Part shown: positions 7,953 through 16,541 of the stretch, piece after piece
How positions within the stretch are numbered: position 1 is the first letter of the stretch
Layout of the letters: the number at the start of each line of letters is the position of its first letter
Assembly: GCA_903832775.1 (NCBI GenBank)
Contig: CAILCX010000133.1
Location: 1-40,749 of the forward strand
Length of the DNA: 40,749 nt
Direction: 5' to 3'
Source: an uncultured Methylobacter sp.
GTDB taxonomy: Bacteria; Pseudomonadota; Gammaproteobacteria; Methylococcales; Methylomonadaceae
The notes under the pieces: model-generated
Database searches by the model: none
Told to the model about the DNA's origin: nothing
The model's input: only the letters and a program-made list of their open reading frames with translations
Program-made: the position numbers and the translations under genes

Positions 7953-8870
7953 ATGATGACTACTAATACATCACAAAACCGGCTGATAAGAGCCCTGCAA
8001 AAGCCGATCAATGCTTCCAAGTCAATAAGTCCACCCGGCTTTGACAAGCTTTCGATCTATGACCTAGGGTATTTCTTTTTCATAGAAATCAGACAAAGCG
8101 CGATTACCACACGGGCAGCTTCGGTTGCTTTTACATTTTTTCTGGCGCTATTTCCAGCTATTATCTTTGTTTTTTCACTCATTCCGTACTTGCCCGTCGC
8201 CAATTTTCATCAGCACTTACTCAACGAACTTCATACATTTTTACCTGAAAACGCTTATCAGGCAGCAGTTGCGACGATCAACGATTTGGTCAAAACCCAG
8301 CATAACGGCTTATTGTCCTTTGGCTTTTTTGTAACACTTTATCTTTCTACCAATGGCATTAACGCGCTGATGGATGCTTTTAATCAGTCCATACATATCA
8401 CTGAAACCCGAACGTTTTTCAAGCAAAGAGCTGTTTCACTGTTTTTATTTGTAGCACTTTTACTGCTGCTATTAACCGCTTCCTTACTGATTATATTCAG
8501 CGAGGTATCCATAAGATATGCCATCGCTCATAACTTGTTAATAAGCGATTTAGGTGAAATATTGATGTTAATATTGGGGAAGTGGCTAATTGCAGTTCTG
8601 TTACTCTATAGCGCAATATCACTGCTATATTACTTTGGTCCGGTTAAGTCAGCTCATTACAAATTAATTAACCCAGGCGCATTATTGGCAACCATTTTAT
8701 CTATCCTGGCTTCGCTGCTGTTTAACTATTACGTCAACAATTTCTCAACTTACAATAAAGTCTATGGCAGTATCGGCACTATCATGGTCGTGATGTTATG
8801 GCTGGAATTTAACTGCCTGATCATGTTGATAGGCTTTGATTTGAATGCCAAAATTTATAACAGGAATTAG
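7953..8870 (+). CDS. BrkB/YihY family inner-membrane protein
   Basis: This 305-residue polytopic membrane protein matches the YihY/BrkB (formerly RNase BN) family. The cytoplasmic N-terminus is followed by the family hallmark ending in AITTRAASVAFTFFLALFPAIIF, with the first membrane span at about 58-80. Further spans lie near 118-135, 160-182, 205-228, 240-262 and 272-295. The YNKVYGSIGTIMVVMLWLEF stretch near 267-286 is also typical. The molecular role of the family is not settled; it was once misassigned as a tRNA-processing nuclease and may be a transporter. ATG codons at 7953 and 7956 are both possible, with only a weak AAGAG ribosome site. It is monocistronic and convergent with the formate dehydrogenase operon. 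Confidence 0.92.
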   Translation: MMTTNTSQNRLIRALQKPINASKSISPPGFDKLSIYDLGYFFFIEIRQSAITTRAASVAFTFFLALFPAIIFVFSLIPYLPVANFHQHLLNELHTFLPENAYQAAVATINDLVKTQHNGLLSFGFFVTLYLSTNGINALMDAFNQSIHITETRTFFKQRAVSLFLFVALLLLLLTASLLIIFSEVSIRYAIAHNLLISDLGEILMLILGKWLIAVLLLYSAISLLYYFGPVKSAHYKLINPGALLATILSILASLLFNYYVNNFSTYNKVYGSIGTIMVVMLWLEFNCLIMLIGFDLNAKIYNRN

Positions 8871-8890
8871 GAAATGTAAGAATTATCGTT

Positions 8891-8947
8891 GGAACGCCGA
8901 GCACCTCTTCACGGTCATAGTATCTGCGTAGCAGGGTCTGGTGTTCC
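8891..8947. repeat. Second copy of intergenic repeat family A
   Basis: A 57-base element beginning GGAACGCCGAGCACCT and ending GCAGGGTCTGGTGTTCC forms an imperfect inverted repeat. Both its sequence and outline match the element at 2974-3058. It lies between the convergent ends of the BrkB gene and fdsD, a typical position for a transcription-blocking dispersed repeat. Confidence 0.55.
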
Positions 8948-8961
8948 ATCCGGGAATTTTT

Positions 8962-9174
8962 TTAAACAGCAAGCTTGGTTATAGCTGTTTTAACGAGTGG
9001 ACTTAATTCAGCGCCATCTTCCTTGCAATAGGCAATAATAGCTGCACGCATTCTTGGGTCCCAAGACCTTGAAATATGATTTTTTATGCCCTCAGCCGCG
9101 ACCTCTTTGTCGATTTCCGAGTTAAAAAAGTTACCTATATCATTGGCCATTTTGACCAGTCTTTCAGTTTTCAT
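8962..9174 (-). CDS. fdsD: NAD-dependent formate dehydrogenase delta subunit
   Basis: This 70-residue protein is the small last subunit of soluble NAD-linked formate dehydrogenase (FdsGBAD type). It has the expected sequence of the family: RLVKMANDIGNFF at the N-terminus, and HISRSWDPRMRAAIIAY in the middle, with no cofactor ligands. In characterised systems the small subunit is needed for assembly or stability of the complex. Its ATG overlaps the fdhD stop by four bases (ATGA), so translation is probably coupled. It is the last gene of the operon. Confidence 0.93.
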   Translation of the reverse strand: MKTERLVKMANDIGNFFNSEIDKEVAAEGIKNHISRSWDPRMRAAIIAYCKEDGAELSPLVKTAITKLAV

Positions 9175-10037
9175 TGATATTCACACAAAGGGTTGTTATG
9201 GGTTAAGCGGTGCGGATGGGTATAGATCACATGCTGATCTTCACGAGCAAAACCGATCAAAGTCAGACCGGTTTCATTGGCCAGACGAATCGCCAAGCCC
9301 GTTGGAGCAGAAATGGCGGCCAAAAGCGTAATACCAATCCAAGCAGTTTTTTGCACCATCTCATAGCTGGCGCGGCTGGTCACAATGACAAAACCGGCGG
9401 ATAGATCTTTACCGGTGCGTAGCAAAAAACCAATTAATTTATCTAATGCGTTATGTCGACCGACATCTTCACGAATATCCACGATACCTAGGCCAGGCAC
9501 AGCCCAGGCTGCTGCATGCACTGCACCGGTTAACTGGTTTAATTTCTGGTGCTGTTTGATGTCGCTTAAAGCGGATTGTAGTTCGGCCGCAGACACAGAC
9601 AAACCACCCTTCACCTCATTCGGTTGGCGGATGGCTTGTTTTAGCGTGGAAGCGCCGCAGAGACCGCAACCGGTTCTCCCAGTTAAATTACGAGCTTTAT
9701 CCGACAAGCATTGAAATCGCTGTTCAGGAATTTTTAGCTGAACCTCAATACCGTTTGAACGGTTATAAACCCGCACAGAAAAAAGCTCTTGTGGATTTTT
9801 TATAATACCTTCGGTAATGCTAAATCCTAGTGCAAATTCTTCAAGATTGGTTGGAGTCGCCAACATCACAACATGTGGGACCCCATTATAAATCAGCGAA
9901 ATAGGCACTTCTTCGGCAATGTAGTCTTCACGTTGATCGTATACATCACCGCGCCAGCGATCAACGGTGGTTTGTTGATAGCTGGGCCAGCCTAGGTCTA
10001 ATGGTAACGACACCGCTTCAGCAGCGTCGTTAGCCAT
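9171..10037 (-). CDS. fdhD: Formate dehydrogenase accessory sulfurtransferase
   Basis: FdhD delivers sulfur from a cysteine desulfurase to the molybdenum cofactor, which formate dehydrogenase must carry to be active. The 288 residues are normal for the family. The key CxxC pair is in TGRTGCGLCGAS (Cys124 and Cys127). Other FdhD stretches are visible: EEVPISLIYNG (42-52), MLATPTNLEEFALGF (58-72), DVGRHNALDK, and FVIVTSRASYEMVQK. The gene overlaps the end of fdsA by 8 bases and the start of fdsD by 4, so it sits inside the structural operon and its dose is tied to the enzyme. Confidence 0.96.
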   Translation of the reverse strand: MANDAAEAVSLPLDLGWPSYQQTTVDRWRGDVYDQREDYIAEEVPISLIYNGVPHVVMLATPTNLEEFALGFSITEGIIKNPQELFSVRVYNRSNGIEVQLKIPEQRFQCLSDKARNLTGRTGCGLCGASTLKQAIRQPNEVKGGLSVSAAELQSALSDIKQHQKLNQLTGAVHAAAWAVPGLGIVDIREDVGRHNALDKLIGFLLRTGKDLSAGFVIVTSRASYEMVQKTAWIGITLLAAISAPTGLAIRLANETGLTLIGFAREDQHVIYTHPHRLTHNNPLCEYQ

Positions 10038-12879
10038 GATTTATTCCCTGCTCCAAAAGTTCGAGTTGATTTTCAGAAAACGCCTGATATTCCTGTTGCC
10101 ATTCCGAAGACTGACTAACCTTGGTAATTTGCACCGCAGTCACTTTGTATTCTGGACAGTTAGTCGCCCAATCCGAATTGTCAGTGGTAATAACGTTGGC
10201 ACCCGATTCAGGAAAATGAAACGTGGTATAGACCACACCCGGTTGAACACGATCCGTAACCAAAGCACGCAACACTGTTTCACCGACACGACTTTTAATG
10301 CCAACCCAGTCACCGCTATTTATGCCACGATCTTCTGCGTCATGGGAATGGATTTCCAGGCGATCTTCCGCATGCCAGGCGTTATTTTCAGTACGACGAG
10401 TCTGCGCACCGACATTGTATTGCGACAAGATCCGACCGGTAGTCAGAATAAGAGGATATTTACCGTTGACACGTTCAGCAGTCGCAACAAACTCGGTCAA
10501 CATGAACAAACCTTTGCCGTTATCGCGCATGAAAGTCAGCTCATGCATAGTTGGCGTTCCTTCTGGCGCTTCATCGGTACAAGGCCATTGGATGCTGCCC
10601 AGTTGGTCAATTTTTTCGTAGCTGACACCTTTAAAACTGGGCGTAAGCTGAGCAATCTCGTCCATGATTTCTGAAGGATGACCGTAATTCATCGGATAGT
10701 CAATCGCATTGGCCAGCATTTGCGTAACTTCCCAGTCCTGATAGCCCGCCAGTGGCGACATGACTTTGCGTACCGGTGAAATACGACGTTCGGCATTGGT
10801 AAAAGTACCGTTCTTTTCTAAAAACGATGCTCCCGGTAAAAATACATGTGCAAACTTGGCGGTTTCATTGAGGAAGATATCCTGCACGATGACACATTCC
10901 ATAGCTCGTAAGGCGGCATGAACATGTTTGATGTCCGGATCAGACTGGGCGATATCTTCACCGGCGCAATACAGTCCCATAAAGCTCTTGTCCATTGCCG
11001 CATCAAACATATTGGGGATGCGCAAACCTGGCTCTGAACTTAATTCTGCCTGCCAGGCCTGTGTGAACAGCTGATGGGTTTCAGCATCAGATACATGGCG
11101 ATAGCCAGGGAACTCATGTGGAAACGAACCCATATCGCAAGAACCCTGAACGTTATTTTGTCCGCGTAACGGATTAACGCCAACGCCTTCGTGACCAAGA
11201 TTTCCAGTCGCCATAGCCAGATTAGCAATACCGATAACCATAGTTGAACCCTGGCTATGTTCGGTTACACCTAAACCATAATAAATCGCACCATTTTTGG
11301 CAGTGGCGTAAAGCCTGGCTGCAGCCCTGATTTCTTCTGCAGGAACGCCGGTAATTGACTCGGTCGCTTCCGGGGAATTATGATCCTGAGAAACAAAAGT
11401 TTTCCATTTGGCAAATGATGTTACATCACAACGTTGATCGATAAAGGTTTGATCAAGTAGGTTTTCTGTGACCACCACGTAGCCCAAAGCATTGATCAAC
11501 GCGACATTGGTGCTAGGACGTAATTTAAGATGATGACTGGCTAATACATGTGGCGATTTGACCAGGTCAATTTCGCGTGGATCGACAATAATCAGTTTTG
11601 CGCCCTGACGCAGGCGTTTTTTCATTTGTGACGCAAATACCGGATGGCCATCGGTTGGATTGGCGCCAATTACCAAAATAACATCAGCTTTCATCACCGA
11701 ATCAAAGTTTTGCGTTCCTGAAGACTCGCCAAAGGTTTGTTTGAGTCCGTAACCGGTCGGTGAATGGCAAACCCGTGCACAGGTATCGACGTTATTATTA
11801 CCAAAACCAGCACGAATCAGTTTTTGCATAATGTACACTTCTTCGTTGGTGCAACGTGACGAAGTAATGCCGCCGATGGAATCTTTACCGTATTTTCCCT
11901 GTATGCGTTTTAATTCTGAAGCGGCGTGATTAATCGCTTCTTCCCAGCTGACTTCCTGCCAAGCATCTTTGATGCTGGCTCGAATCATCGGTTTAGTAAT
12001 TCGATCTTTGTGCGTAGCATAACCAAAGGCAAAACGGCCTTTTACGCAGGAATGGCCATGATTAGCTTTGCCGTCTTTGTGCGGAACCATCCGGATTACT
12101 TGCTCACCTTTCATTTCAGCTCTGAAAGAACAGCCAACGCCGCAATAAGCGCAGGTTGTAATAATAGCGTGCTCTGGTTGGCCGTTGTCTATTACTGATT
12201 TTTCCATCAGGGTAGCTGTCGGGCAAGCTTGAACGCAAGCACCACAGGATACACATTCAGAATCCATGAACAACTGGTTTTGGCTGGGTGATACTTTGGA
12301 ATCAAAGCCGCGACCGTCGATGGTTAGCGCAAAAGTACCCTGAGTTTCCTCGCAAGCTCTGACGCAGCGTGAGCAGACAATACATTTACTGGGGTCAAAA
12401 CTAAAGTACGGGTTGCTTTCGTCTTTTACCGCATCCAGATGGGTTTCAATCGGGTTGTACCGTACTTCGCGCAAACCAACTGCGCCCGCCATATCTTGCA
12501 GTTCGCAATCGCCGTTGGCGGAACAGGTCAAGCAATCCAGCGGATGATCGGAAATATATAATTCCATGATGCCGCGCCGAACATCAGCCAGTTTTTTGTT
12601 CTGTGTGGTAATTTTCAGACCTTCCGCAACTGGCGTTGTACAGGAAGCTGGCATACCACGGCCACCTTCAATTTGTACCACGCAAAGTCGACACGAACCA
12701 AATGGCTCTATGCTGTCAGTTGCGCATAATTTGGGGATTTCAATGCCGATGCTTGCTGCGGCGCGCATCACTGATGTCCCGATCGGAGCGGTAACCTTAA
12801 AGCCATCAATTTCCAGTGTCACCATGTTTTCGCTGGCGCTGACTGGGGTGCCAAAATCTTTTTCTTTATTTATCGACAT
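10030..12879 (-). CDS. fdsA: NAD-dependent formate dehydrogenase alpha subunit (molybdenum and iron-sulfur)
   Basis: This catalytic subunit oxidises formate to CO2 in the cytoplasm at a bis-MGD molybdenum centre. In a methylotroph it is the last energy-yielding step of C1 oxidation. The 949 residues show every expected site. A [2Fe-2S] centre is formed by Cys52, 63, 66 and 80. A His-Cys3 [4Fe-4S] centre is formed by His112, Cys116, 119 and 125. Two ferredoxin-type clusters are at Cys166/169/172/176 and 209/212/215/219, and a further cluster at Cys243/246/250/278. The Mo ligand is Cys371 followed by His372 (RVCHSPTG); it is cysteine, not selenocysteine. The gene is 21 bases after fdsB and overlaps fdhD. 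Confidence 0.98.
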   Translation of the reverse strand: MSINKEKDFGTPVSASENMVTLEIDGFKVTAPIGTSVMRAAASIGIEIPKLCATDSIEPFGSCRLCVVQIEGGRGMPASCTTPVAEGLKITTQNKKLADVRRGIMELYISDHPLDCLTCSANGDCELQDMAGAVGLREVRYNPIETHLDAVKDESNPYFSFDPSKCIVCSRCVRACEETQGTFALTIDGRGFDSKVSPSQNQLFMDSECVSCGACVQACPTATLMEKSVIDNGQPEHAIITTCAYCGVGCSFRAEMKGEQVIRMVPHKDGKANHGHSCVKGRFAFGYATHKDRITKPMIRASIKDAWQEVSWEEAINHAASELKRIQGKYGKDSIGGITSSRCTNEEVYIMQKLIRAGFGNNNVDTCARVCHSPTGYGLKQTFGESSGTQNFDSVMKADVILVIGANPTDGHPVFASQMKKRLRQGAKLIIVDPREIDLVKSPHVLASHHLKLRPSTNVALINALGYVVVTENLLDQTFIDQRCDVTSFAKWKTFVSQDHNSPEATESITGVPAEEIRAAARLYATAKNGAIYYGLGVTEHSQGSTMVIGIANLAMATGNLGHEGVGVNPLRGQNNVQGSCDMGSFPHEFPGYRHVSDAETHQLFTQAWQAELSSEPGLRIPNMFDAAMDKSFMGLYCAGEDIAQSDPDIKHVHAALRAMECVIVQDIFLNETAKFAHVFLPGASFLEKNGTFTNAERRISPVRKVMSPLAGYQDWEVTQMLANAIDYPMNYGHPSEIMDEIAQLTPSFKGVSYEKIDQLGSIQWPCTDEAPEGTPTMHELTFMRDNGKGLFMLTEFVATAERVNGKYPLILTTGRILSQYNVGAQTRRTENNAWHAEDRLEIHSHDAEDRGINSGDWVGIKSRVGETVLRALVTDRVQPGVVYTTFHFPESGANVITTDNSDWATNCPEYKVTAVQITKVSQSSEWQQEYQAFSENQLELLEQGINHG

Positions 12880-12900
12880 TTTAATATCCTCTAAGCATTA

Positions 12901-14454
12901 TCAGGCGGCAGTAGCATCAGTTGTTATCCCGAAATCTTCCGGGAAATGATTTATAGCGCTCAGGACAGGGTAAGGCGTCATGCCACCTAAGGCGCAGAGG
13001 GAGCCGTTCAACAGGGTGTCACAAAGATCCCGTAACAAAGGAATGTTTTTTCCCAGGTTTTCACCGTTAATAATTTCATTCATCACTTCTACGCCACGGG
13101 TGGAACCAATCCGACAAGGTGTGCATTTTCCGCAAGATTCGATCTTACAGAACTCCATGCTGTAGCGAGCCATTACCGCCATATCAACCGTATCGTCAAA
13201 CACAACAACACCACCGTGCCCCAAAACCGTCCAGTTTGCTGCGAAGGCTTCATAATCCAAAGGCGTATCAAATTGTGATTCGGGAAGATAAGCACCCAGA
13301 GGACCACCTACCTGAACCGCACGAATGGGTCTGCCAGACGCTGAACCACCGCCAAAGTCATAAAGTAATTCGCGTAAGGTTAAACCAAACGCCAGTTCAA
13401 CCAAGCCAGGATGCTTAATATTACCGGCCAATTGCAAAGGCAAAGTGCCACGCGAACGACCCATGCCGAAATCGCGGTAATAGTCGCCGCCTTTATCAAG
13501 AATAACCGGCACTGATGCCAAGGAAATCACGTTATTAACAACGGTCGGTTGGCCGAATAAACCGCTGATGGCTGGCAAGGGTGGTTTAAAACGAACCAGA
13601 CCGCGCTTGCCTTCGAGGCTTTCCATTAAAGAGGTTTCTTCACCGCAGACATAAGCGCCTGCGCCCAATCTGACTTCCAGATCAAAACATTTGCCGCTGC
13701 CTTGAATGTTGGCGCCCAAATAGCCTGCTTCGTAAGCACTGGCGATGGCTGCATTAAGAATTTTAAAGGCATGCGGATACTCGACCCGCAGATAGATATA
13801 ACCTTGCGTTGCATCTACGGCAACACCGGCAATGGTCATACCTTCTATTAATACAAACGGGTCTCCTTCCATCACCATACGATCAGAAAAGGTACCGGAA
13901 TCGCCTTCGTCAGCATTGCAGATGATATATTTTTGCAAGGAAGCCGTATTTAAAACCGTATTCCATTTGATGCCGGTCGGGAAAGCCGCACCGCCGCGAC
14001 CGCGCAAACCTGAATCGGTAACTTCTTTAACAATATCAGCCTGAGTCATGGCCAAAGCATTCTTTAAGCCACGATAACCTTCGTTACTTATATAGTCAGT
14101 CAAGCTAACAGGATCGGTTTTGCCGATACGCGCAAAAGTCAAACGTTGTTGTTTTTTGAAATAGTCTATGTCTTCAGTCAGACCTAAACAAAGAGCATGC
14201 GCGCCGCCCTGAGTGAAGTCAGCATCAAACAAACTTGCTACATCAACGGGTTGAACGGGACCATAAGCGATGCGCCCGGCAGACGTTGCTACTTCAACCA
14301 GAGGTTCCAGCCAGTACATGCCTCTAGAACCATTACGAATCAGTTCAATAGCGATACCGCGCGTATTCGCTTCTTGCAAAATAGCTTTGGCAACACGATC
14401 TGCACCCAGTGAAACAGCGCTTGAGTCGCATGGAACATAAATGGTTACAGTCAT
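12901..14454 (-). CDS. fdsB: NAD-dependent formate dehydrogenase beta subunit (FMN, NADH-binding)
   Basis: This subunit passes electrons from the iron-sulfur chain to NAD+ through FMN, and is homologous to NuoF of complex I. The 517 residues begin with a thioredoxin-like region (about 1-110) fused to the NuoF part. The NAD-binding glycine loop [12 protein letters not shown] is at 150-161, FMN-binding residues are in [15 protein letters not shown] (178-192), and [11 protein letters not shown] is at 266-276. The [4Fe-4S] ligands are in SCGKCTPC (Cys441, 444, 447) with Cys487 downstream. Its ATG overlaps the fdsG stop (ATGA). Together with FdsG and FdsA it forms the diaphorase-linked enzyme. Confidence 0.97.
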   Translation of the reverse strand: MTVTIYVPCDSSAVSLGADRVAKAILQEANTRGIAIELIRNGSRGMYWLEPLVEVATSAGRIAYGPVQPVDVASLFDADFTQGGAHALCLGLTEDIDYFKKQQRLTFARIGKTDPVSLTDYISNEGYRGLKNALAMTQADIVKEVTDSGLRGRGGAAFPTGIKWNTVLNTASLQKYIICNADEGDSGTFSDRMVMEGDPFVLIEGMTIAGVAVDATQGYIYLRVEYPHAFKILNAAIASAYEAGYLGANIQGSGKCFDLEVRLGAGAYVCGEETSLMESLEGKRGLVRFKPPLPAISGLFGQPTVVNNVISLASVPVILDKGGDYYRDFGMGRSRGTLPLQLAGNIKHPGLVELAFGLTLRELLYDFGGGSASGRPIRAVQVGGPLGAYLPESQFDTPLDYEAFAANWTVLGHGGVVVFDDTVDMAVMARYSMEFCKIESCGKCTPCRIGSTRGVEVMNEIINGENLGKNIPLLRDLCDTLLNGSLCALGGMTPYPVLSAINHFPEDFGITTDATAA

Positions 14455-14927
14455 ACTGATTTCTCCATCTCATTAATTACACTGTCAAAGGAGTCTGTGG
14501 ACACACGACCGTAAATATCCTTACCGATTTGCATTGCAGGTGAACACGCGCAGTTTCCTAAACAGTAAACCGGTTCCAGCGAGAAGTTACCATCGGCAGT
14601 TGTTTCATGGAAACCAATGCCCAATCTGTTTTTAACATGCATTTCAAGTTGCTTTCCACCCATGGCTTGACAGGATTCTGCCAAACAAAGATGTACAGTT
14701 TGTCTGCCAGGTGGCGTATCCCTGAAATAATGATAAAAACTGATCACGCCATGCACTTCGGCACGGGAAAGATTAAGGGCTGCGGCAATATCCGGAACGG
14801 TTTCGGCAGGAATATAGCCCAGCTCATCCTGTATCCCATGCAAAATTGGCAATAGTGCGCCTGGCTTGTCTTTAAGCGTGGCGATTATTTCTTGCACGTT
14901 TGCTTGCTTGGTGCCTGATTCAGTCAT
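14451..14927 (-). CDS. fdsG: NAD-dependent formate dehydrogenase gamma subunit ([2Fe-2S], NuoE-like)
   Basis: This small subunit is related to NuoE and carries one [2Fe-2S] cluster next to the FMN of FdsB. Its 158 residues contain the ligands Cys81 and Cys86 ([12 protein letters not shown]) and Cys122 and Cys126 ([12 protein letters not shown]). The N-terminal helical region ([17 protein letters not shown]) is standard. It is the first gene of the operon. Only a weak GAGA ribosome site precedes the ATG. A promoter-like pair of hexamers lies about 80-105 bases upstream, leaving a leader that can fold. Confidence 0.96.
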   Translation of the reverse strand: MTESGTKQANVQEIIATLKDKPGALLPILHGIQDELGYIPAETVPDIAAALNLSRAEVHGVISFYHYFRDTPPGRQTVHLCLAESCQAMGGKQLEMHVKNRLGIGFHETTADGNFSLEPVYCLGNCACSPAMQIGKDIYGRVSTDSFDSVINEMEKSV

Positions 14928-15239
14928 GATTATCTCAATATGGCGTATCCATCCTGATTAAATCAACAGCTATCCGTTGCTGTTGCGTATTTAGAGTGTC
15001 GGATAGCATAGCACAAGATATTTTAGGTGTAAAAATGCTATATATTAGACAAAAATAATAGTGTTTTTTTGAGGTGCATGTTTTTTTGATATTTAGCAAA
15101 CCTACAAAACAGCCACAGCCACAAATTCAAGGATACTAGTTGTTCAACTCCAATGAATCTGTGGCAATAGTGAAAAGATGTATTTTAAACAAATAACTTT
15201 AAACTCGGTATATCTTAAAATCGTAACAATTTTTTTATT
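14928..15239. other. Intergenic region upstream of the fds operon
   Basis: This 312-base gap holds no gene I can support. Near the operon it contains an 8-base inverted repeat, GCTATCCG (14969-14976) and CGGATAGC (15000-15007), within the predicted leader. Further out is a stronger hairpin with 11-base arms and one mismatch (CCACAAATTCA at 15119-15129, TGAATCTGTGG at 15154-15164) and a nested AGTTG/CAACT stem at 15138-15149. The rest is AT-rich. The larger hairpin could end transcription of the lipoprotein gene or be a binding site. Confidence 0.45.
15005..15033 (-). promoter_or_regulatory. Putative sigma-70 promoter of the fds operon
   Basis: On the minus strand TTTACA (15028-15033) and TATGCT (15005-15010) are separated by exactly 17 bases, a good match to the sigma-70 consensus. 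Start of transcription would be near 14998, giving a leader of about 70 bases to the fdsG ATG. No sigma-54 or clear activator site was seen. Confidence 0.5.
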
Positions 15240-15626
15240 CTATTTCACAAAGCAACTTTTTTCAGCGGAAGCTTCCGCGTCTTTAAGCCGCTTTCTTAAA
15301 TCTTTGGATTGTGCGGGATCACGCATTGCAGCACCAGCATCGCCCGTTTGACCTTTGCTTAAATAAGTAAAAGTTTTCGCGGACTCATACTCGGTGAAGC
15401 TCAGTTTTTCAGCAATTTTATCTATCTTACAACCGCAGGCATATTGACTGATGTAAGACAATCCACCATGTTGTGCAACACAGTTTAAAACATATTCAAC
15501 ACGGTCACGCGTAGGATAATCACTGACAAACAGTGCAGGCTCAGCCTGTTCTACCGGTTTTTCTGAAACCGTTGTACAGCCTGAAATCACGATAATAAAA
15601 GCGAAAAGGGTATGTTTAATTTTCAT
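15240..15626 (-). CDS. Cysteine-rich lipoprotein of unknown function
   Basis: I do not recognise this protein. The preferred ATG at 15624-15626 gives 128 residues starting with a charged tip and hydrophobic core ending in the lipobox VISGC (lipidated Cys17). A longer frame from 15647 adds seven residues but no better ribosome site. The mature part is small and mostly helical, with further cysteines in YVLNCVAQHGG, YACGCKID and the C-terminal CFVK, so disulfides are likely. It is predicted to be membrane-anchored in the periplasm. It stands alone between mobA (divergent) and the fds operon. No link to formate metabolism can be shown beyond position. Confidence 0.78.
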   Translation of the reverse strand: MKIKHTLFAFIIVISGCTTVSEKPVEQAEPALFVSDYPTRDRVEYVLNCVAQHGGLSYISQYACGCKIDKIAEKLSFTEYESAKTFTYLSKGQTGDAGAAMRDPAQSKDLRKRLKDAEASAEKSCFVK

Positions 15627-15811
15627 CGGTGAATATTTCATTTCCATTGGTCGGTAAGTTAAAAGTAGCCAGACTTTATAATTGTGTCGTCAAAGGCCTG
15701 GCAATTACAAATTCGAGACAGACACTGCTTGCAATAAACCGCAGGGTTGCGAGAATAGTCTATCCCAACAACAACTTCAACAAATACTCCTATCCAATAT
15801 ACCCTAGCATT

Positions 15812-16417
15812 ATGGACAGTCAATCAAAAATAGCCGGCGTGGTTCTGGCGGGCGGCAGAGCCCGGCGCATGAGTAATCAGGATAAAGGGCTGGTGATTTT
15901 CAAAGGCAGACCGATGGTCAGTTATGCACTGGACGCCCTAGTTCCAGTTGCAGATTATGTTTTAATCAATGCCAACCGGAATATTGAGCAATACCGCCAA
16001 TTCGGCTGGCCGGTGATTTGTGATCAAACGGACAACTTTGATGGTCCTTTGGCAGGTATATTAACTGCTATGATTCATACCAAGGCCGATATTTTTGTGA
16101 TAATACCGTGTGACTCACCGTTCATCAAAGCCGTGCATTTACAAAAGTTATTATCGGTTGTTGCACAGAATAAAGCTGATTTAACGATCGCTTATGATGG
16201 CGAACGCATGCACCCGGTTTTTTTGGCAATAAATCCCTGCCTACAAAATAGCCTGCATGAGTATTTGGCAAAGGGTCAACGTAAAGTTATGAACTGGGTG
16301 TTGCAGCAGAACTTTGTACTGGTAGACTTTAAAGATGAGCCAGAAATTTTTAACAACATAAACTCCATGGACGATTTGGTTTCGTTTGAAACTGGTTCAA
16401 CAAATGATCCCCTATGA
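15812..16417 (+). CDS. mobA: Molybdenum cofactor guanylyltransferase
   Basis: MobA attaches GMP from GTP to molybdopterin, giving the MGD cofactor used by DMSO-reductase-family enzymes such as FdsA. The 201-residue product from the ATG at 15812 matches the family length. The frame extends upstream to 15629 but those 61 residues show no conservation and run across the lipoprotein start. The nucleotide-binding loop LAGGRARRMSNQDKG is at 12-26, the second motif DQTDNFDGPLAGIL at 71-84, and the metal-binding IIPCDSPF at 97-104 (Asp101). The gene is close to the fds operon, which needs its product. MsrP, further along, uses plain molybdopterin and should not need MobA. Confidence 0.94.
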   Translation: MDSQSKIAGVVLAGGRARRMSNQDKGLVIFKGRPMVSYALDALVPVADYVLINANRNIEQYRQFGWPVICDQTDNFDGPLAGILTAMIHTKADIFVIIPCDSPFIKAVHLQKLLSVVAQNKADLTIAYDGERMHPVFLAINPCLQNSLHEYLAKGQRKVMNWVLQQNFVLVDFKDEPEIFNNINSMDDLVSFETGSTNDPL

Positions 16418-16480
16418 AATACCCCTATAAACCACAGAACATATTATTATACTTGGCGCTAATCCAGTCTCACAGGTTTA

Positions 16481-16509
16481 CTGTCGAACCTTGGCTTTTC
16501 CGGTATAAT
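16481..16509 (+). promoter_or_regulatory. Putative promoter of argG
   Basis: A perfect TATAAT lies at 16504-16509, with a weak -35-like CTGTCG 17 bases upstream. Transcription would begin near 16516, about 26 bases before the argG ATG. The -35 is poor, so an activator or a different spacing may be involved. Confidence 0.4.
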
Positions 16510-16541
16510 TGGCAACATTTTTAACTCAGGGTATAGGTGTT

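Noticed and set aside
10036-10674. 212-residue plus-strand frame opposite fdsA
   Set aside because: Antisense to a gene with all cofactor ligands conserved; amino-acid content is typical of a shadow frame.
14969-15007. Molybdenum cofactor or other riboswitch in the fds leader
   Set aside because: Only one 8-base stem is clear, and the conserved helices and loops of the Moco riboswitch are not visible.
15629-15811. 61-residue N-terminal extension of mobA
   Set aside because: No conservation, overlaps the start region of the divergent lipoprotein gene, and the MobA nucleotide loop should begin near residue 12.
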